Source: Cognatitamlana sp035818475 (GTDB lineage Bacteria > Bacteroidota > Bacteroidia > Flavobacteriales > Flavobacteriaceae). Taken from it: a DNA stretch of 64,000 nt. Under the pieces are notes generated by a model, which was not told the origin of the DNA, made no database searches, and saw only the letters and a list, made by a program, of their open reading frames with translations. Within the stretch, counting starts at the first letter, position 1; each line of letters starts with the position of its first letter. Made by a program: the position numbers and the translations under genes. The stretch covers positions 2,728,001 through 2,792,000 of the forward strand of contig NZ_JAYMGV010000001.1 in NCBI RefSeq assembly GCF_035818475.1, written 5' to 3'. Shown here one piece after another: positions 25,897 to 35,241 of the stretch.

Positions 25897-26856
25897 TTAA
25901 AAACTATTTATAATTTGAGTAGCAACTCGTAGTGCTTCGGTACCGTCATGTAAGGTTACAATTGGAGCTGTATCATTGTTTATAGCATCGGCAAATGTTT
26001 CCAATTCATCTAGAATAGAGTTATTTTCCGGTATTGAAGGATTATCAAAGTAAATTTGTTTTTTAATGCCTTCAGCATTCTGTAGGATCATATCAAAATC
26101 TCCAGGGTTTTCTGGAGCATCTTTCATTTTTACGACTTCACATTTTTTAGTTAAAAAGTCAACAGAGATGTAGGCATCCTTTTGAAAAAAACGAGCCTTA
26201 CGCATTTTTTTAAGTGAAATTCTACTCGCTGTTAAATTGGCAACACAACCGTTTTCAAACTCTAGTCGTGCATTTGCAATATCAGGAGTATCACTAATAA
26301 CGGCAACACCACTGGCCGAAATATGTTTTACTTTAGATTTTACAATACTCAGTATAATATCTATATCGTGAATCATTAGATCTAATACTACAGGAACGTC
26401 TGTCCCTCTGGGGTTAAACTCAGCCAAACGATGGGTCTCTATAAACATAGGTGATTTAATATCATCTTTTACGGCAATAAAGGCCGGATTAAACCGCTCT
26501 ACATGACCTACTTGTCCACGTAAACCATTTTCTGCCAGTAATTCTCTGATATGCTCAGCTTCTTCAACAGTATTAGTAATAGGTTTCTCAATAAAAATAT
26601 GTTTGCCCGAAGCAATAGCCTGTTTTGCACAATCATAGTGAGAAAGGGTTGGTGTTACAATATCCACCATATCTACTGCATTAATGAGTGACTCAATAGA
26701 GTCAAAAAATTGATATCCAAATTCTGCTTGCACTTTTTTGCCATTTTCTTCATCAGCATCATAGAAACCAACAAGCTTATATTTTTCAGATTGATTTAGT
26801 AGTCTTAAATGAATCTTTCCCAAGTGACCTGCACCAAGTACTCCAGCTTTTAGCAT
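25897..26856 (-). CDS. Gfo/Idh/MocA family oxidoreductase
   Basis: A 319-aa NAD(P)-binding protein. The Rossmann part is GVLGAGHLGKIHLRLL, with IVTPTLSHYDCAKQAIASGKHIFIEKPI carrying the EKP motif of the family. The C-terminal domain is the usual beta-sheet dimer region. A sugar or cyclic alcohol is the likely substrate but cannot be named. First gene of the hbd pair; the intergenic region toward pcm is a divergent promoter zone. Confidence 0.93.
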   Translation of the reverse strand: MLKAGVLGAGHLGKIHLRLLNQSEKYKLVGFYDADEENGKKVQAEFGYQFFDSIESLINAVDMVDIVTPTLSHYDCAKQAIASGKHIFIEKPITNTVEEAEHIRELLAENGLRGQVGHVERFNPAFIAVKDDIKSPMFIETHRLAEFNPRGTDVPVVLDLMIHDIDIILSIVKSKVKHISASGVAVISDTPDIANARLEFENGCVANLTASRISLKKMRKARFFQKDAYISVDFLTKKCEVVKMKDAPENPGDFDMILQNAEGIKKQIYFDNPSIPENNSILDELETFADAINNDTAPIVTLHDGTEALRVATQIINSF

Positions 26857-27014
26857 AATGTTTAGGTTTTCAACAAAAATAAGATAATTAATATTTGGAG
26901 TTAAGTAATTCGTACTAATTTTTTGATTATTTATAGCGAAAAATTAATTCTCAATAAATAGTTTCAGGCTTAAAAATGTTTGCCTAATTTTAGCCTGCAA
27001 AACGGCTAACTGAA

Positions 27015-27656
27015 TTGAAAGATACATTTAAACATAAGGGACTAAGGCAACAACTTGTTAACGTATTAAAAAACAAGGGTATTAAGAATGAGGCGGTATT
27101 AAAAGCTATTGGAAATATTCCAAGACACTTATTTATGGATTCCAGTTTTTTAGATCATGCTTATCAGGATAAGGCTTTCCCCATTGCAGCAGAACAAACT
27201 ATTTCGCAGCCCTATACGGTTGCCTTTCAGTCTGAGTTATTAAGTATTGATAAAGGTGATAAAATTCTTGAAATAGGAACGGGGAGTGGTTATCAAACAG
27301 CAGTTTTATGTGAATTGGGAGCCAAAGTTTATAGTATTGAACGTCAAAATGAACTTTTTAAAAAGACCAGTAAATTTTTACCAAAATTAGGATATCGGGC
27401 TAAGAAACTTATTTTCGGAGACGGTTATATTGGGCTTAAAGAAGAGGCGCCTTTTGATGGTATTATTGTAACTGCCGGAGCGCCTTTTGTTCCAAAACCC
27501 CTGTTAAGTCAATTAAAAATAGGAGGCAAACTTGTTATTCCTGTTGGTAGTGATGTTCAGGTTATGACTATGTTTACCAGAAAAGGCCCTAAGGCATTTG
27601 AACAAGAAGAATTTGGGCAATTTAGGTTTGTACCCTTATTAGAAGACAAGAATTAG
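27015..27656 (+). CDS. pcm: protein-L-isoaspartate O-methyltransferase
   Basis: A 213-aa SAM-dependent enzyme that repairs isoaspartyl residues in damaged proteins. PRHLFMDSSFLDHAYQDKAFPI and AEQTISQPYTVAFQSELL form the substrate site. SAM motif I is ILEIGTGSGYQTAVL, and the motif GGKLVIPVG follows. The start is a TTG at 27015, which fits family N-termini (MKDTFKHKGLRQQLV). A -7-like box TAATTTTA lies at 26985-26992, 22 bases upstream. A terminator follows at 27659. Confidence 0.96.
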   Translation: MKDTFKHKGLRQQLVNVLKNKGIKNEAVLKAIGNIPRHLFMDSSFLDHAYQDKAFPIAAEQTISQPYTVAFQSELLSIDKGDKILEIGTGSGYQTAVLCELGAKVYSIERQNELFKKTSKFLPKLGYRAKKLIFGDGYIGLKEEAPFDGIIVTAGAPFVPKPLLSQLKIGGKLVIPVGSDVQVMTMFTRKGPKAFEQEEFGQFRFVPLLEDKN

Positions 27657-27658
27657 AT

Positions 27659-27690
27659 TTGTTAGCTGGACGTTTGCCTAACAATTTTTT
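27659..27690 (+). terminator. terminator after pcm
   Basis: TTGTTAG (27659-27665) pairs with CTAACAA (27678-27684), then six T residues. The hairpin begins two bases after the stop. Confidence 0.7.
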
Positions 27691-27706
27691 AGTCTAAAAA
27701 TCTAAG

Positions 27707-28243
27707 TTAAATTCCTGTTCCAAACCCATCAATACTTTTAGTGTTTTTTTCTTGCCAGTAGTTTTTAATGCGATCTTTTCCTTGTTTTTCAGACCATGCA
27801 TTTAGCATACTACGCTCTTCTCTATAGTCTAAAAAAGGAACGGAATAACCGCATGATGTTTGTACCAGATCAATATTCAATTCGATAACCTGTCTGGATC
27901 CGGTATTCTTTTCAAACAATTCTATATATTTATGAAATTCAGTATCTCTTTCATGAAATATTTTAGCATGACCGTAAAGCCTTAAAATCATAGGTTTTCC
28001 TTCAAAAGCACAAAACATAATGGTCATTCTGTTATGCTGTAAAAGGTGAGCAGCTGTTTCGTTTCCACTGCCTGTTAGGTTTAACCAAACAAGTTTAGTA
28101 GGGCTTAGAATACGCAATATATTGTACCCTTTTGGGGATATATTTACCCGGCCATCCTGAGCAGCGGTACCAACAAAAAATATGTTTTGATCTTTTATAA
28201 AACTTTGTAATTCCGGGCTTATTTCTGAAAATTGTTTTCCCAT
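27707..28243 (-). CDS. pyridoxamine 5'-phosphate oxidase family protein
   Basis: A 178-aa split-barrel flavin-binding protein (FFVGTAAQDGRVNISPKGYN, LTGSGNETAAHLLQHNRMTIMF, MILRLYGHAKIFHE). It is of the general PPOX-like type rather than PdxH, as the PdxH C-terminal signature is missing. Oxidoreductase or flavin/heme-binding roles are possible. It is followed after 23 bases by the NTF2-like gene's end in the same direction. Confidence 0.9.
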   Translation of the reverse strand: MGKQFSEISPELQSFIKDQNIFFVGTAAQDGRVNISPKGYNILRILSPTKLVWLNLTGSGNETAAHLLQHNRMTIMFCAFEGKPMILRLYGHAKIFHERDTEFHKYIELFEKNTGSRQVIELNIDLVQTSCGYSVPFLDYREERSMLNAWSEKQGKDRIKNYWQEKNTKSIDGFGTGI

Positions 28244-28266
28244 AAGTTTGATAAAACTAAAATTAA

Positions 28267-28821
28267 TTAACGGAAGTATTTTTCAGGTATAGGATTGGTG
28301 CTGGACTCATGTGTCCAAAAAATATTAACAATCCACCAGCGTTCCCCATCATTTAAAAGCTGAATGCTGTTGATACCACGTAAAAATGGTCTTTCATCTT
28401 CTTTACTGTGAAAGGCTTCATAAGTGCTAAAAACCTGAGCTATATTTCCAAAAACATCCACTTTGCGTTTGATTTCTCTTTCTATAAATCCGTTTGAAAG
28501 CATCCACTCGTCTGAGTTTTTTATATAGTCGTCTGGTGAAATATATTTAACTTTGAAAACACCAGATTTGTCTTTACCGGAAGGGATTAATTTAGCATCA
28601 GGTTTAAATAAAAATTTAAATTGTTTCCAATTTCGTTTAACACCCTTTTCTGCGGAAATAACGTTGTAAAGCGTTTTAATAGTGCTGTTTAATGTTACGG
28701 TTAGCGTACTATCTACCGTAGATTTTATAACTTCTTTGGAGGGTGTTTTATCTGAATTATTTTGCGCTTGAAAGCTAAATGCAGTTAAACATATAAATAC
28801 GATGAGAAGTCCTTTTTTCAT
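28267..28821 (-). CDS. secreted NTF2-like protein, unknown function
   Basis: A 184-aa protein with a signal peptide (1-20, ending SFQAQ). The body fits the SnoaL/NTF2-like cone fold: an N-terminal helix with STIKTLYNVISAEKG, and the final strand pair LLNDGERWWIVNIFWTHES. Catalytic residues are not identifiable, and a binding role is equally possible. Located between the PPOX gene and smpB on the minus strand. Confidence 0.75.
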   Translation of the reverse strand: MKKGLLIVFICLTAFSFQAQNNSDKTPSKEVIKSTVDSTLTVTLNSTIKTLYNVISAEKGVKRNWKQFKFLFKPDAKLIPSGKDKSGVFKVKYISPDDYIKNSDEWMLSNGFIEREIKRKVDVFGNIAQVFSTYEAFHSKEDERPFLRGINSIQLLNDGERWWIVNIFWTHESSTNPIPEKYFR

Positions 28822-28883
28822 AGTTATGGTTTTAAATATCAGACTAATGAGTTTATTTCTTATAAACGTTTAAGGCGTCTTAA

Positions 28884-29342
28884 TTATTTATAAATCTTTT
28901 TTATTCTATCCAAGTTTCTCTTGTTATCTCTATCTTTAATAGTCTCACGTTTATCATATAATTTTTTTCCTTTTGCTAAGGCTATTTCCAGTTTAGCATA
29001 ACCTTTGTCATTTATAAACAGTCGTAAAGGGATTATGGTAAGTCCGGTATTTTGAACTTCTTTATTTAGTTTTTTTAACTCCTTCTTGTTCAATAATAGT
29101 TTGCGTTCGGCTTTTGGTTTATGATTATAGTAAGTCCCGTAAATGTACTCTTCAATGGTCATGTTAATAACAAAAAGCTCACCTTGCTCATTAAATTCAC
29201 AAAAACTTTCGGCAATTGAGGCTCTGCTATTTCTTATAGACTTAATTTCAGTTCCCGTAAGCACAATACCGGCCGTATACTTATCTAAAATCTCATATTG
29301 GAAACGCGCCTTTTTGTTTTGTATGTTTATATTCTTTTGCAT
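28884..29342 (-). CDS. smpB: SsrA-binding protein SmpB
   Basis: A 152-aa RNA-binding protein that works with tmRNA in trans-translation, rescuing stalled ribosomes. Recognisable parts are NKKARFQYEILDKYTAGIVLTGTEIKSIR at the front and the C-terminal LAKGKKLYDKRETIKDRDNKRNL. The ATG at 29342 is chosen over a TTG three codons upstream. A -7 box (TAGTTTTG on the minus strand, 29349-29356) ends only seven bases before the ATG, so the message would have almost no leader. The tmRNA gene itself is not in the window. Confidence 0.97.
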   Translation of the reverse strand: MQKNINIQNKKARFQYEILDKYTAGIVLTGTEIKSIRNSRASIAESFCEFNEQGELFVINMTIEEYIYGTYYNHKPKAERKLLLNKKELKKLNKEVQNTGLTIIPLRLFINDKGYAKLEIALAKGKKLYDKRETIKDRDNKRNLDRIKKIYK

Positions 29343-29452
29343 CAGGAACAAAACTACATAATTTATTGTGAGAATTTCATTTGGTTGTATTGAAAAGTTA
29401 AAGAAAAATAAATAGGTTTCCAGTTATTACAATTACTATTATTTTAGCTTAT

Positions 29453-31042
29453 ATGAAAAGACTTATTTTATCAATTGCCTTGTTGTTATTACTTGCCTCT
29501 TGCAAAAGTGTTGAAAAGCATAATAAACAAATAACAACATTGCATACTGTAGAAGATTTACATAAAGATGTAGATAAATTGTATAAGCAACTAAAGCGTC
29601 ACCACCCCAGATTGTATCAATATACATCAAAGATTGATTTAGATTTTAAGTTTGATAGTTTAAAGAATGAGATCAGAACCCCAATGACCTCACGTGATTT
29701 TTATAAGATGTTATCTCCGGTACTTGTAAATGTAAGACAAGGTCATGTTTCTGTAAAGCCACCGGAAAAGCAATTTAAACGTAAAGAGAGAAAGGAGTTA
29801 CAGGAAAAAAAGTTTGAGTTCTATGATTTGGATTTTGAGTTTTTAGAGCATAAACTTTGGGTTAAAGCTAACAGGGGGAAAGATTCTACATTGGTAGGCA
29901 ATGAAGTGATCAGTATTGACGGTGAACCTGCTTTAAATCTAATAAATAGTTATAAAACCCGATTTGCTTCAGATGGTTATAACACAACCATGTATAATAG
30001 AGCAGTGGGGAAAGGATTCCCCGTGTTTTATTATAGAGATAAAGGGTTTTTAGATAGTTTAAAAGTTACTTTTAAATCAAAAGATTCAATATTTACTAAA
30101 ATATTCAGAAGGGTTGAAAAAGAAGAGAAGCAAGATGAACCCGACTCAACTTCAATTAAAAAAGTAAAGCCTAAAAAATTAGCGGGAGCAGAAAAGAAAG
30201 CAAGCAGGTTATCAAAAAGAAAAACAAGAAAGGAACATAAAAAATACGGTTATTTAGCAAAAAGAAAGCAGTATACACGTAATTTTAAGTTTATAGGAGA
30301 AGACAGTACTGTAGCTTATATGAAAATAAGAAGCTTTACAAATGGTAACTATAAGAAGTTCTATCAAGAAAGCTTTAAAAAATTAGACGCTGCAAAGACA
30401 AAACATTTTATTCTAGATTTAAGAGATAATGGAGGCGGACGTATTGCAGAAATTGATTATTTATATGCCTATTTAACAACCAAAGACTATCAGTTTATAA
30501 CAGAAAGTGAAATAAATAGTAGAGTTCCCTTTTTAAAATATTTAATGAGCAATACAAGCCCCAATAGCCTTAAGGTTTTAAGTGGATTGCTTTCACCTAT
30601 AATAGTGACACATAATTTACTTAAGACTAAAAAGAAAGATGATAAACTTTATTATAATTTCAAAAGACATTCAAAATTAAAGGCACCCAACCCGGTGAAT
30701 TATAAAGATAAATTGTATGTGCTAATAAACGGAAACTCGTTTTCGGCATCTTCATTATTATCAACGCATTTAAAAGCGACTAAAAGAGCTGTATTTGTTG
30801 GAGAGGAGACAGGAGGTGCATTTAATGGAACAGTTGCAGGTATCTATAAATACTATGAGTTGCCGGTGTCAAAGCTAAAAGTTAGAATGGGATTGATGCA
30901 AATTGAAGCCCCACAAAAACAACACCCGGATGGTTACGGTATAAAACCGGATATTCAAATAACGCCAACTGTTAAGGATAGAAATGCGGGCATAGATACT
31001 GAGTTAGAGTGGGTATTACAGGATATATATAAAACTGAATGA
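29453..31042 (+). CDS. S41 family (C-terminal processing) peptidase lipoprotein
   Basis: A 529-aa lipoprotein (lipobox LASC, Cys17) of the tail-specific protease group. The catalytic region includes HFILDLRDNGGGRIAEIDYLY and the nucleophile region LINGNSFSASSLLSTHL, then VGEETGGAFNGTVAG. A Lys/Arg-rich insert at about residues 222-282 lies between the N-terminal part and the protease core; it is unusual and of unknown role. No classic PDZ domain is obvious. Confidence 0.92.
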   Translation: MKRLILSIALLLLLASCKSVEKHNKQITTLHTVEDLHKDVDKLYKQLKRHHPRLYQYTSKIDLDFKFDSLKNEIRTPMTSRDFYKMLSPVLVNVRQGHVSVKPPEKQFKRKERKELQEKKFEFYDLDFEFLEHKLWVKANRGKDSTLVGNEVISIDGEPALNLINSYKTRFASDGYNTTMYNRAVGKGFPVFYYRDKGFLDSLKVTFKSKDSIFTKIFRRVEKEEKQDEPDSTSIKKVKPKKLAGAEKKASRLSKRKTRKEHKKYGYLAKRKQYTRNFKFIGEDSTVAYMKIRSFTNGNYKKFYQESFKKLDAAKTKHFILDLRDNGGGRIAEIDYLYAYLTTKDYQFITESEINSRVPFLKYLMSNTSPNSLKVLSGLLSPIIVTHNLLKTKKKDDKLYYNFKRHSKLKAPNPVNYKDKLYVLINGNSFSASSLLSTHLKATKRAVFVGEETGGAFNGTVAGIYKYYELPVSKLKVRMGLMQIEAPQKQHPDGYGIKPDIQITPTVKDRNAGIDTELEWVLQDIYKTE

Positions 31043-31091
31043 TTTGTTTTAAAAAACTCAAATTCTGTTCAAATCCTTGAATCTAAATTCG

Positions 31092-31099
31092 TATTTTTG
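31092..31099 (+). promoter_or_regulatory. -7 promoter box before lpdA
   Basis: TATTTTTG matches TAnnTTTG, 75 bases before the lpdA ATG. No good -33 element at 17-23 bases, so this is a weak call. Confidence 0.3.
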
Positions 31100-31173
31100 G
31101 GTTTTGTTTTTTGCTTTGTCATTTTAACTATTGTCAAAGCTTATTTTTTATTCTAAAATTACAATAGAAAAAT

Positions 31174-32574
31174 ATGAATTCATATGATGTAGCCGTAATT
31201 GGTTCAGGCCCCGGGGGATATGTAGCTGCCATTCGTTGTGCACAATTAGGCATGAAAACTGCCCTTATAGAAAAATATTCAACACTTGGAGGGACATGCT
31301 TAAATGTAGGTTGTATACCTAGTAAAGCACTTTTAGATTCTTCACACCATTATGAAGATGCTGTAAAACATTTTGAAGAACATGGTATAGAAATTCCAGG
31401 TGATGTTAAGGTGAATTTAGAGAAAATGATTGCTCGTAAACAAGCAGTGGTCGACCAAACTACTGGCGGTATTGATTTTTTAATGAAGAAAAATAATATT
31501 GATGTTTATCAGGGGTTAGGAAGTTTTAAAGATGCTACACATATCACCATTTCGGGTGAAGAAACCACTGAAATTGAAGCTAAAAATTCCATTATAGCAA
31601 CTGGTAGTAAACCATCAAGTTTACCGTTTATAAATATTGATAAAGAACGTATCATAACATCTACTGAAGCTTTAAAGCTTAAAGAGATTCCAAAACATTT
31701 AGTTGTTATTGGAGGTGGTGTTATTGGATTGGAACTAGGGCAAGTATACAAACGTTTAGGTGCTGAAGTAACTGTTGTAGAATATATGAACAGAATCATT
31801 CCTACTATGGATGGCGGCTTATCAAAAGAGTTGAATAAAGTACTTAAAAAGCAAAAGTTCAAAATAAATGCATCTCATAAAGTAAAATCTGTTGAGCGTG
31901 CTGGAGATGAGGTTATTGTAAAAGCAGATAATAAGAAAGGAGAAGAGGTAGAAATAAAAGGTGATTATTGCTTGGTATCGGTTGGACGTCGCCCATATAC
32001 AGATGGCTTAAACGCTGAAGCTGCCGGAGTGAAGTTGAATGAAAGAGGGCAGGTGGAAGTGAATGACCATTTACAAACGTCGGCACCAAATATTTATGCT
32101 ATTGGTGATGTTATAAAAGGAGCAATGTTAGCGCATAAGGCTGAAGAAGAAGGCGTTTTTGTAGCAGAAACCTTAGCAGGTCAAAAGCCGCATATAGATT
32201 ATAATTTAATTCCGGGAGTAGTTTATACATGGCCAGAAGTTGCTGCTGTAGGTAAAACAGAAGAGCAGTTAAAAGAAGCTGGAGTAGAGTATAAAGCAGG
32301 GTCTTTTCCAATGCGTGCTTTAGGAAGAAGCAGGGCTAGTATGGATTTAGATGGGTTTGTAAAGATTTTGGCAGATAAAAATACTGATGAGATTTTAGGA
32401 GTACATATGGTTGGTGCCCGTGCAGCTGATATGATAGCAGAGGCGGTTGTAGCTATGGAATATCGTGCCAGTGCCGAAGATATTTCAAGAATGTCACATG
32501 CTCATCCTACGTTCACGGAAGCTATAAAAGAAGCAGCACTAGCTGCTACAGACAATCGTGCATTGCATATATAA
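31174..32574 (+). CDS. lpdA: dihydrolipoyl dehydrogenase
   Basis: The E3 subunit shared by pyruvate, 2-oxoglutarate and branched-chain oxo-acid dehydrogenases. The 466-aa protein has FAD motif GSGPGG (10-15) and the redox disulfide Cys42/Cys47 in GGTCLNVGCIPSK. The NAD motif is VVIGGGVIGLELG, and the C-terminal base lies in SHAHPTFTEAIKEAA. A long hairpin follows the stop, shared with the convergent TPR gene. Confidence 0.97.
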   Translation: MNSYDVAVIGSGPGGYVAAIRCAQLGMKTALIEKYSTLGGTCLNVGCIPSKALLDSSHHYEDAVKHFEEHGIEIPGDVKVNLEKMIARKQAVVDQTTGGIDFLMKKNNIDVYQGLGSFKDATHITISGEETTEIEAKNSIIATGSKPSSLPFINIDKERIITSTEALKLKEIPKHLVVIGGGVIGLELGQVYKRLGAEVTVVEYMNRIIPTMDGGLSKELNKVLKKQKFKINASHKVKSVERAGDEVIVKADNKKGEEVEIKGDYCLVSVGRRPYTDGLNAEAAGVKLNERGQVEVNDHLQTSAPNIYAIGDVIKGAMLAHKAEEEGVFVAETLAGQKPHIDYNLIPGVVYTWPEVAAVGKTEEQLKEAGVEYKAGSFPMRALGRSRASMDLDGFVKILADKNTDEILGVHMVGARAADMIAEAVVAMEYRASAEDISRMSHAHPTFTEAIKEAALAATDNRALHI

Positions 32575-32601
32575 GTAGCGTCATAACATACATAAAAGTT
32601 T

Positions 32602-32632
32602 AATAAGGCCGCTCAAGTTGAGCGGCCTTATT
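32602..32632. terminator. bidirectional terminator between lpdA and the TPR lipoprotein gene
   Basis: AATAAGGCCGCTCAA (32602-32616) pairs perfectly with TTGAGCGGCCTTATT (32618-32632) around one unpaired base (in practice a loop of 5-7). T-tracts are short in both directions. The hairpin's last base is the first base of the minus gene's stop codon. Confidence 0.8.
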
Positions 32633-34344
32633 CATTCGAGTTCAAAATCGGCGTGTTTCCAGCTTTTTCTGAATAGTACGGTCATCCGCCCGGCATTGGT
32701 ATCATCATTAATATTGGCATAGGCCTGTTTTAAGCCATGTAAAGCCCAACCGTTTTTTGGTAAACGCCTAAGGTCTTCTAAATATGTTTCAATAGCTACA
32801 CGATGTTGCCCGTTAAGCATGAGAATACGTCCTAAATGATGTCTGACAGAAAAGAACCAATCAGGTGGTTCATTATAGTTCAATGCATCTTCTATGGCAA
32901 TGGCCTCTTTTAATAATACAATACTTGCCTTATAATCAGATTTTGATGCCATTATTTCTGCTTTAAGAACTTTTGAAGCTATCTGTACAAGATTATATAC
33001 GGTATTAATATCCCAAATGGTTATATCATTTAAACTTTGATCATTAGCCAGTTTGTGTAATTCATCTAATTCGGCTTTGGCCAGCTCTATATCTCCTTTA
33101 CCTAAATGTGCCATGCCTTCGGCATAGTGACGGATGGCTTTTGGATATTTTAGATCATAAGTTTCTAGTTTCATATCTAAAATAGCATCCCATTTTTTGA
33201 ATTTTACCGCTACGTAATACGGAATGGTATAATAATGTTGTAGTGTTCCCCAGCCGGGTTCTTTCATAATTTCAGGGTGTACATGATCAGACACTTTATT
33301 AGCACCAATCATGGCCCAATGGCTGTTGCCTTCCAGTGTTGCTGTGGCAGCCATAAAGTGATAGTTATGCGGGTAATACCCAAGCGGATAGGCCCCTTGT
33401 GCATGACATGCAGTAACGTAAGCACTATCGGCTTTTACTGCTGCAATATTTGATAAAGTACCTTTGTGGTATTCTCCTGTTCTGATATAAGTATGTGATG
33501 GCATATGTAATAAATGCCCCGACCCGGGGACTAAACCGTCATCAAATGCTTTAGCCGAACTATCTGAACGTTCAGGGGTATTTGATGCTTCAACAGCATG
33601 AATGTAAAAATGATGCGCTCCCGGATGCTTAGGATATTTTTCTATTAGGCTTTCCAAAAGAGCAACAATTTCTGGGGTCCATGTTTTTGGGTTGCCAGTC
33701 TTGTCATATAAATCCCAAGGATGCAAATTCATAATGGATTCAACATAAAGCGCGCTTATTTCTGAGTCATCAGGATATTGGTTATAAAGTTGTTTTAAAG
33801 CATTTGAGTAGTCTATATCCAATTGTGTTCTGTCTTCAGGAGGTTCTGGAGCATATCGTATAGCCATAGTATTAATAAACTGCCGTTCTTTTTCGGTAAC
33901 ATTATTGGAAAGTGATTTTGCTTTTTGAATAGCCTTATAGGCGCGTTCATAGTTATCAGATTCCATACCTGCATTGTAATTTGGGCCTAACACATATGCA
34001 AAGCCCCAGAATGCCATTGCACATTCAGGATCTAACTTTGTAGCATAGTGAAATGATCTTGCGGCTTCAGCATGATTAAATGCGTAGGCCAGAGCCATCC
34101 CCTGATTAAAATAGCGTTGCACCAATTCATTGTCTGTTGTGATTGGGTAATTGATAACATCATAGCCCTCAAGTAGCGGCGCAATGTTATCCTCTTTATA
34201 CCACTGAGCGTCTGTAACAGGAGGTACACAAGCATATTTTGAATTTGAGGCTTGGGTTATAATAAGTTCAGTAGGTTGTTTTTTTGAGTTTTTACAAGAA
34301 AAAAAAAGACTTAGGGCAATCATAGTAAGGATTACACTTTTCAT
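32632..34344 (-). CDS. TPR-repeat lipoprotein
   Basis: A 570-aa lipoprotein (lipobox FFSC, Cys17). Tetratricopeptide-type helices are visible at about residues 60-150 (YFNQGMALAYAFNHAEAARSF, then DPECAMAFWGFAYVL) and again in the C-terminal third (GRILMLNGQHRVAIETYLEDLRRLPKN). The middle holds conserved His-rich motifs (GAHHFYIHAVEAS and HLLHMPSHTYIRTGEY) of unknown purpose. Similar TPR lipoproteins are common in Bacteroidetes, and no reaction can be assigned. Confidence 0.88.
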   Translation of the reverse strand: MKSVILTMIALSLFFSCKNSKKQPTELIITQASNSKYACVPPVTDAQWYKEDNIAPLLEGYDVINYPITTDNELVQRYFNQGMALAYAFNHAEAARSFHYATKLDPECAMAFWGFAYVLGPNYNAGMESDNYERAYKAIQKAKSLSNNVTEKERQFINTMAIRYAPEPPEDRTQLDIDYSNALKQLYNQYPDDSEISALYVESIMNLHPWDLYDKTGNPKTWTPEIVALLESLIEKYPKHPGAHHFYIHAVEASNTPERSDSSAKAFDDGLVPGSGHLLHMPSHTYIRTGEYHKGTLSNIAAVKADSAYVTACHAQGAYPLGYYPHNYHFMAATATLEGNSHWAMIGANKVSDHVHPEIMKEPGWGTLQHYYTIPYYVAVKFKKWDAILDMKLETYDLKYPKAIRHYAEGMAHLGKGDIELAKAELDELHKLANDQSLNDITIWDINTVYNLVQIASKVLKAEIMASKSDYKASIVLLKEAIAIEDALNYNEPPDWFFSVRHHLGRILMLNGQHRVAIETYLEDLRRLPKNGWALHGLKQAYANINDDTNAGRMTVLFRKSWKHADFELE

Positions 34345-34665
34345 TTTTGTAAATATTTGATTGTGAGTTGTTTATTTTGTTACAAGTTACTGATTTTTTA
34401 AGTTTTTATCTATAATTTGCTTAATTTAGTTTTATAGAAAGCGCATATGCATGTATTCTGTATGGATTTAATTATGACGGCTGATGAACAAAGAAAGGCG
34501 TATTTTTACGAAAAGACTGTAAGATTGCGTATCAAATGCGTATGTATAAATACTATTCTTAATTAGAATTAAATACTATTTTTATTTTGCATTTGCATGT
34601 GACTTTTTTTTAAGACACGTGTCTTAATTATCAATTAAACCAAACCAGCGACGATAAAGCTAAAT
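34345..34665. other. intergenic stretch before the second sigma factor gene
   Basis: 321 bases without a supported gene. It holds the 18-bp palindrome at 34610-34627, an inverted repeat ATTCTTAATTAGAAT (34555-34569) and a direct repeat TGCGTAT. A 39-codon frame at 34447 has no coding support. Confidence 0.5.
34610..34627. promoter_or_regulatory. 18-bp perfect palindrome upstream of the sigma factor gene
   Basis: TTAAGACACGTGTCTTAA is a perfect two-fold symmetric sequence with CACGTG at its centre. It ends 38 bases before the TTG start of the sigma gene, a fitting place for a dimeric regulator. No T-run follows, so termination is unlikely. Confidence 0.4.
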
Positions 34666-35241
34666 TTGAAGACCCAGAACGACATTAAAAAGTTACCTGA
34701 TGAAGATTTGGTAAAGGCAATTGTTAAAACAAATAATACGTTGCTTTTTGAGATTTTATATGATAAATATGTCGGTTTAGTCTATAATAAATGCTATAGT
34801 TTTGCTAAGGATGAAGATGAAGCTAAAGATTTAACACAAGATGTGTTTTTGAAACTCTTTGTTAAGCTAGCCAGTTTTAAAGGAAAATCAAAGTTCTCAA
34901 CCTGGTTATATGCATTTACTTATAATCATTGCGTAAATTATGTAACCAGAAATACGGCAAAGAAATTTGAAAAACAATCTGTAGATTATAATGATATTGA
35001 AAACCTTTCAGAAGATGATGAAGACGATACTAGTTTTCTAAGTATGAAAGTAGATAAATTGAAGATGGCTTTAGAGCTAATTTCTCCAGAAGAGAAAATG
35101 ATATTATTACTAAAATACCAGGATTTTCTATCTATAAGGGAAATTGAAAGTGTTTTAGGAATTGGCGAAAGTGCGGTTAAGATGAGAATCAAACGCGCTA
35201 AGGATAAATTGAGAACCGTTTATAATGATAATCTAAAGTAA
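34666..35241 (+). CDS. sigma-70 family RNA polymerase sigma factor
   Basis: A 191-aa ECF-type sigma factor. Region 2 is at about 25-95 (LYDKYVGLVYNKCYSFAKDEDEAKDLTQDVFLKLF) and region 4 at about 135-185 (ISPEEKMILLLKYQDFLSIREIESVLGIGESAVKMRIKRAK). An acidic linker (NLSEDDEDDTSF) lies between them. The start is TTG at 34666. The stop TAA shares its last base with the ATG of the next gene, so translation is coupled to the 57-aa protein. Confidence 0.93.
   Translation: MKTQNDIKKLPDEDLVKAIVKTNNTLLFEILYDKYVGLVYNKCYSFAKDEDEAKDLTQDVFLKLFVKLASFKGKSKFSTWLYAFTYNHCVNYVTRNTAKKFEKQSVDYNDIENLSEDDEDDTSFLSMKVDKLKMALELISPEEKMILLLKYQDFLSIREIESVLGIGESAVKMRIKRAKDKLRTVYNDNLK

Noticed and set aside
34447..34566. 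39-codon frame starting MHVFCMDLIMTADEQ upstream of the sigma gene
   Set aside because: No homology recognised, no promoter box and no sign of codon bias; reported only as part of the intergenic stretch.
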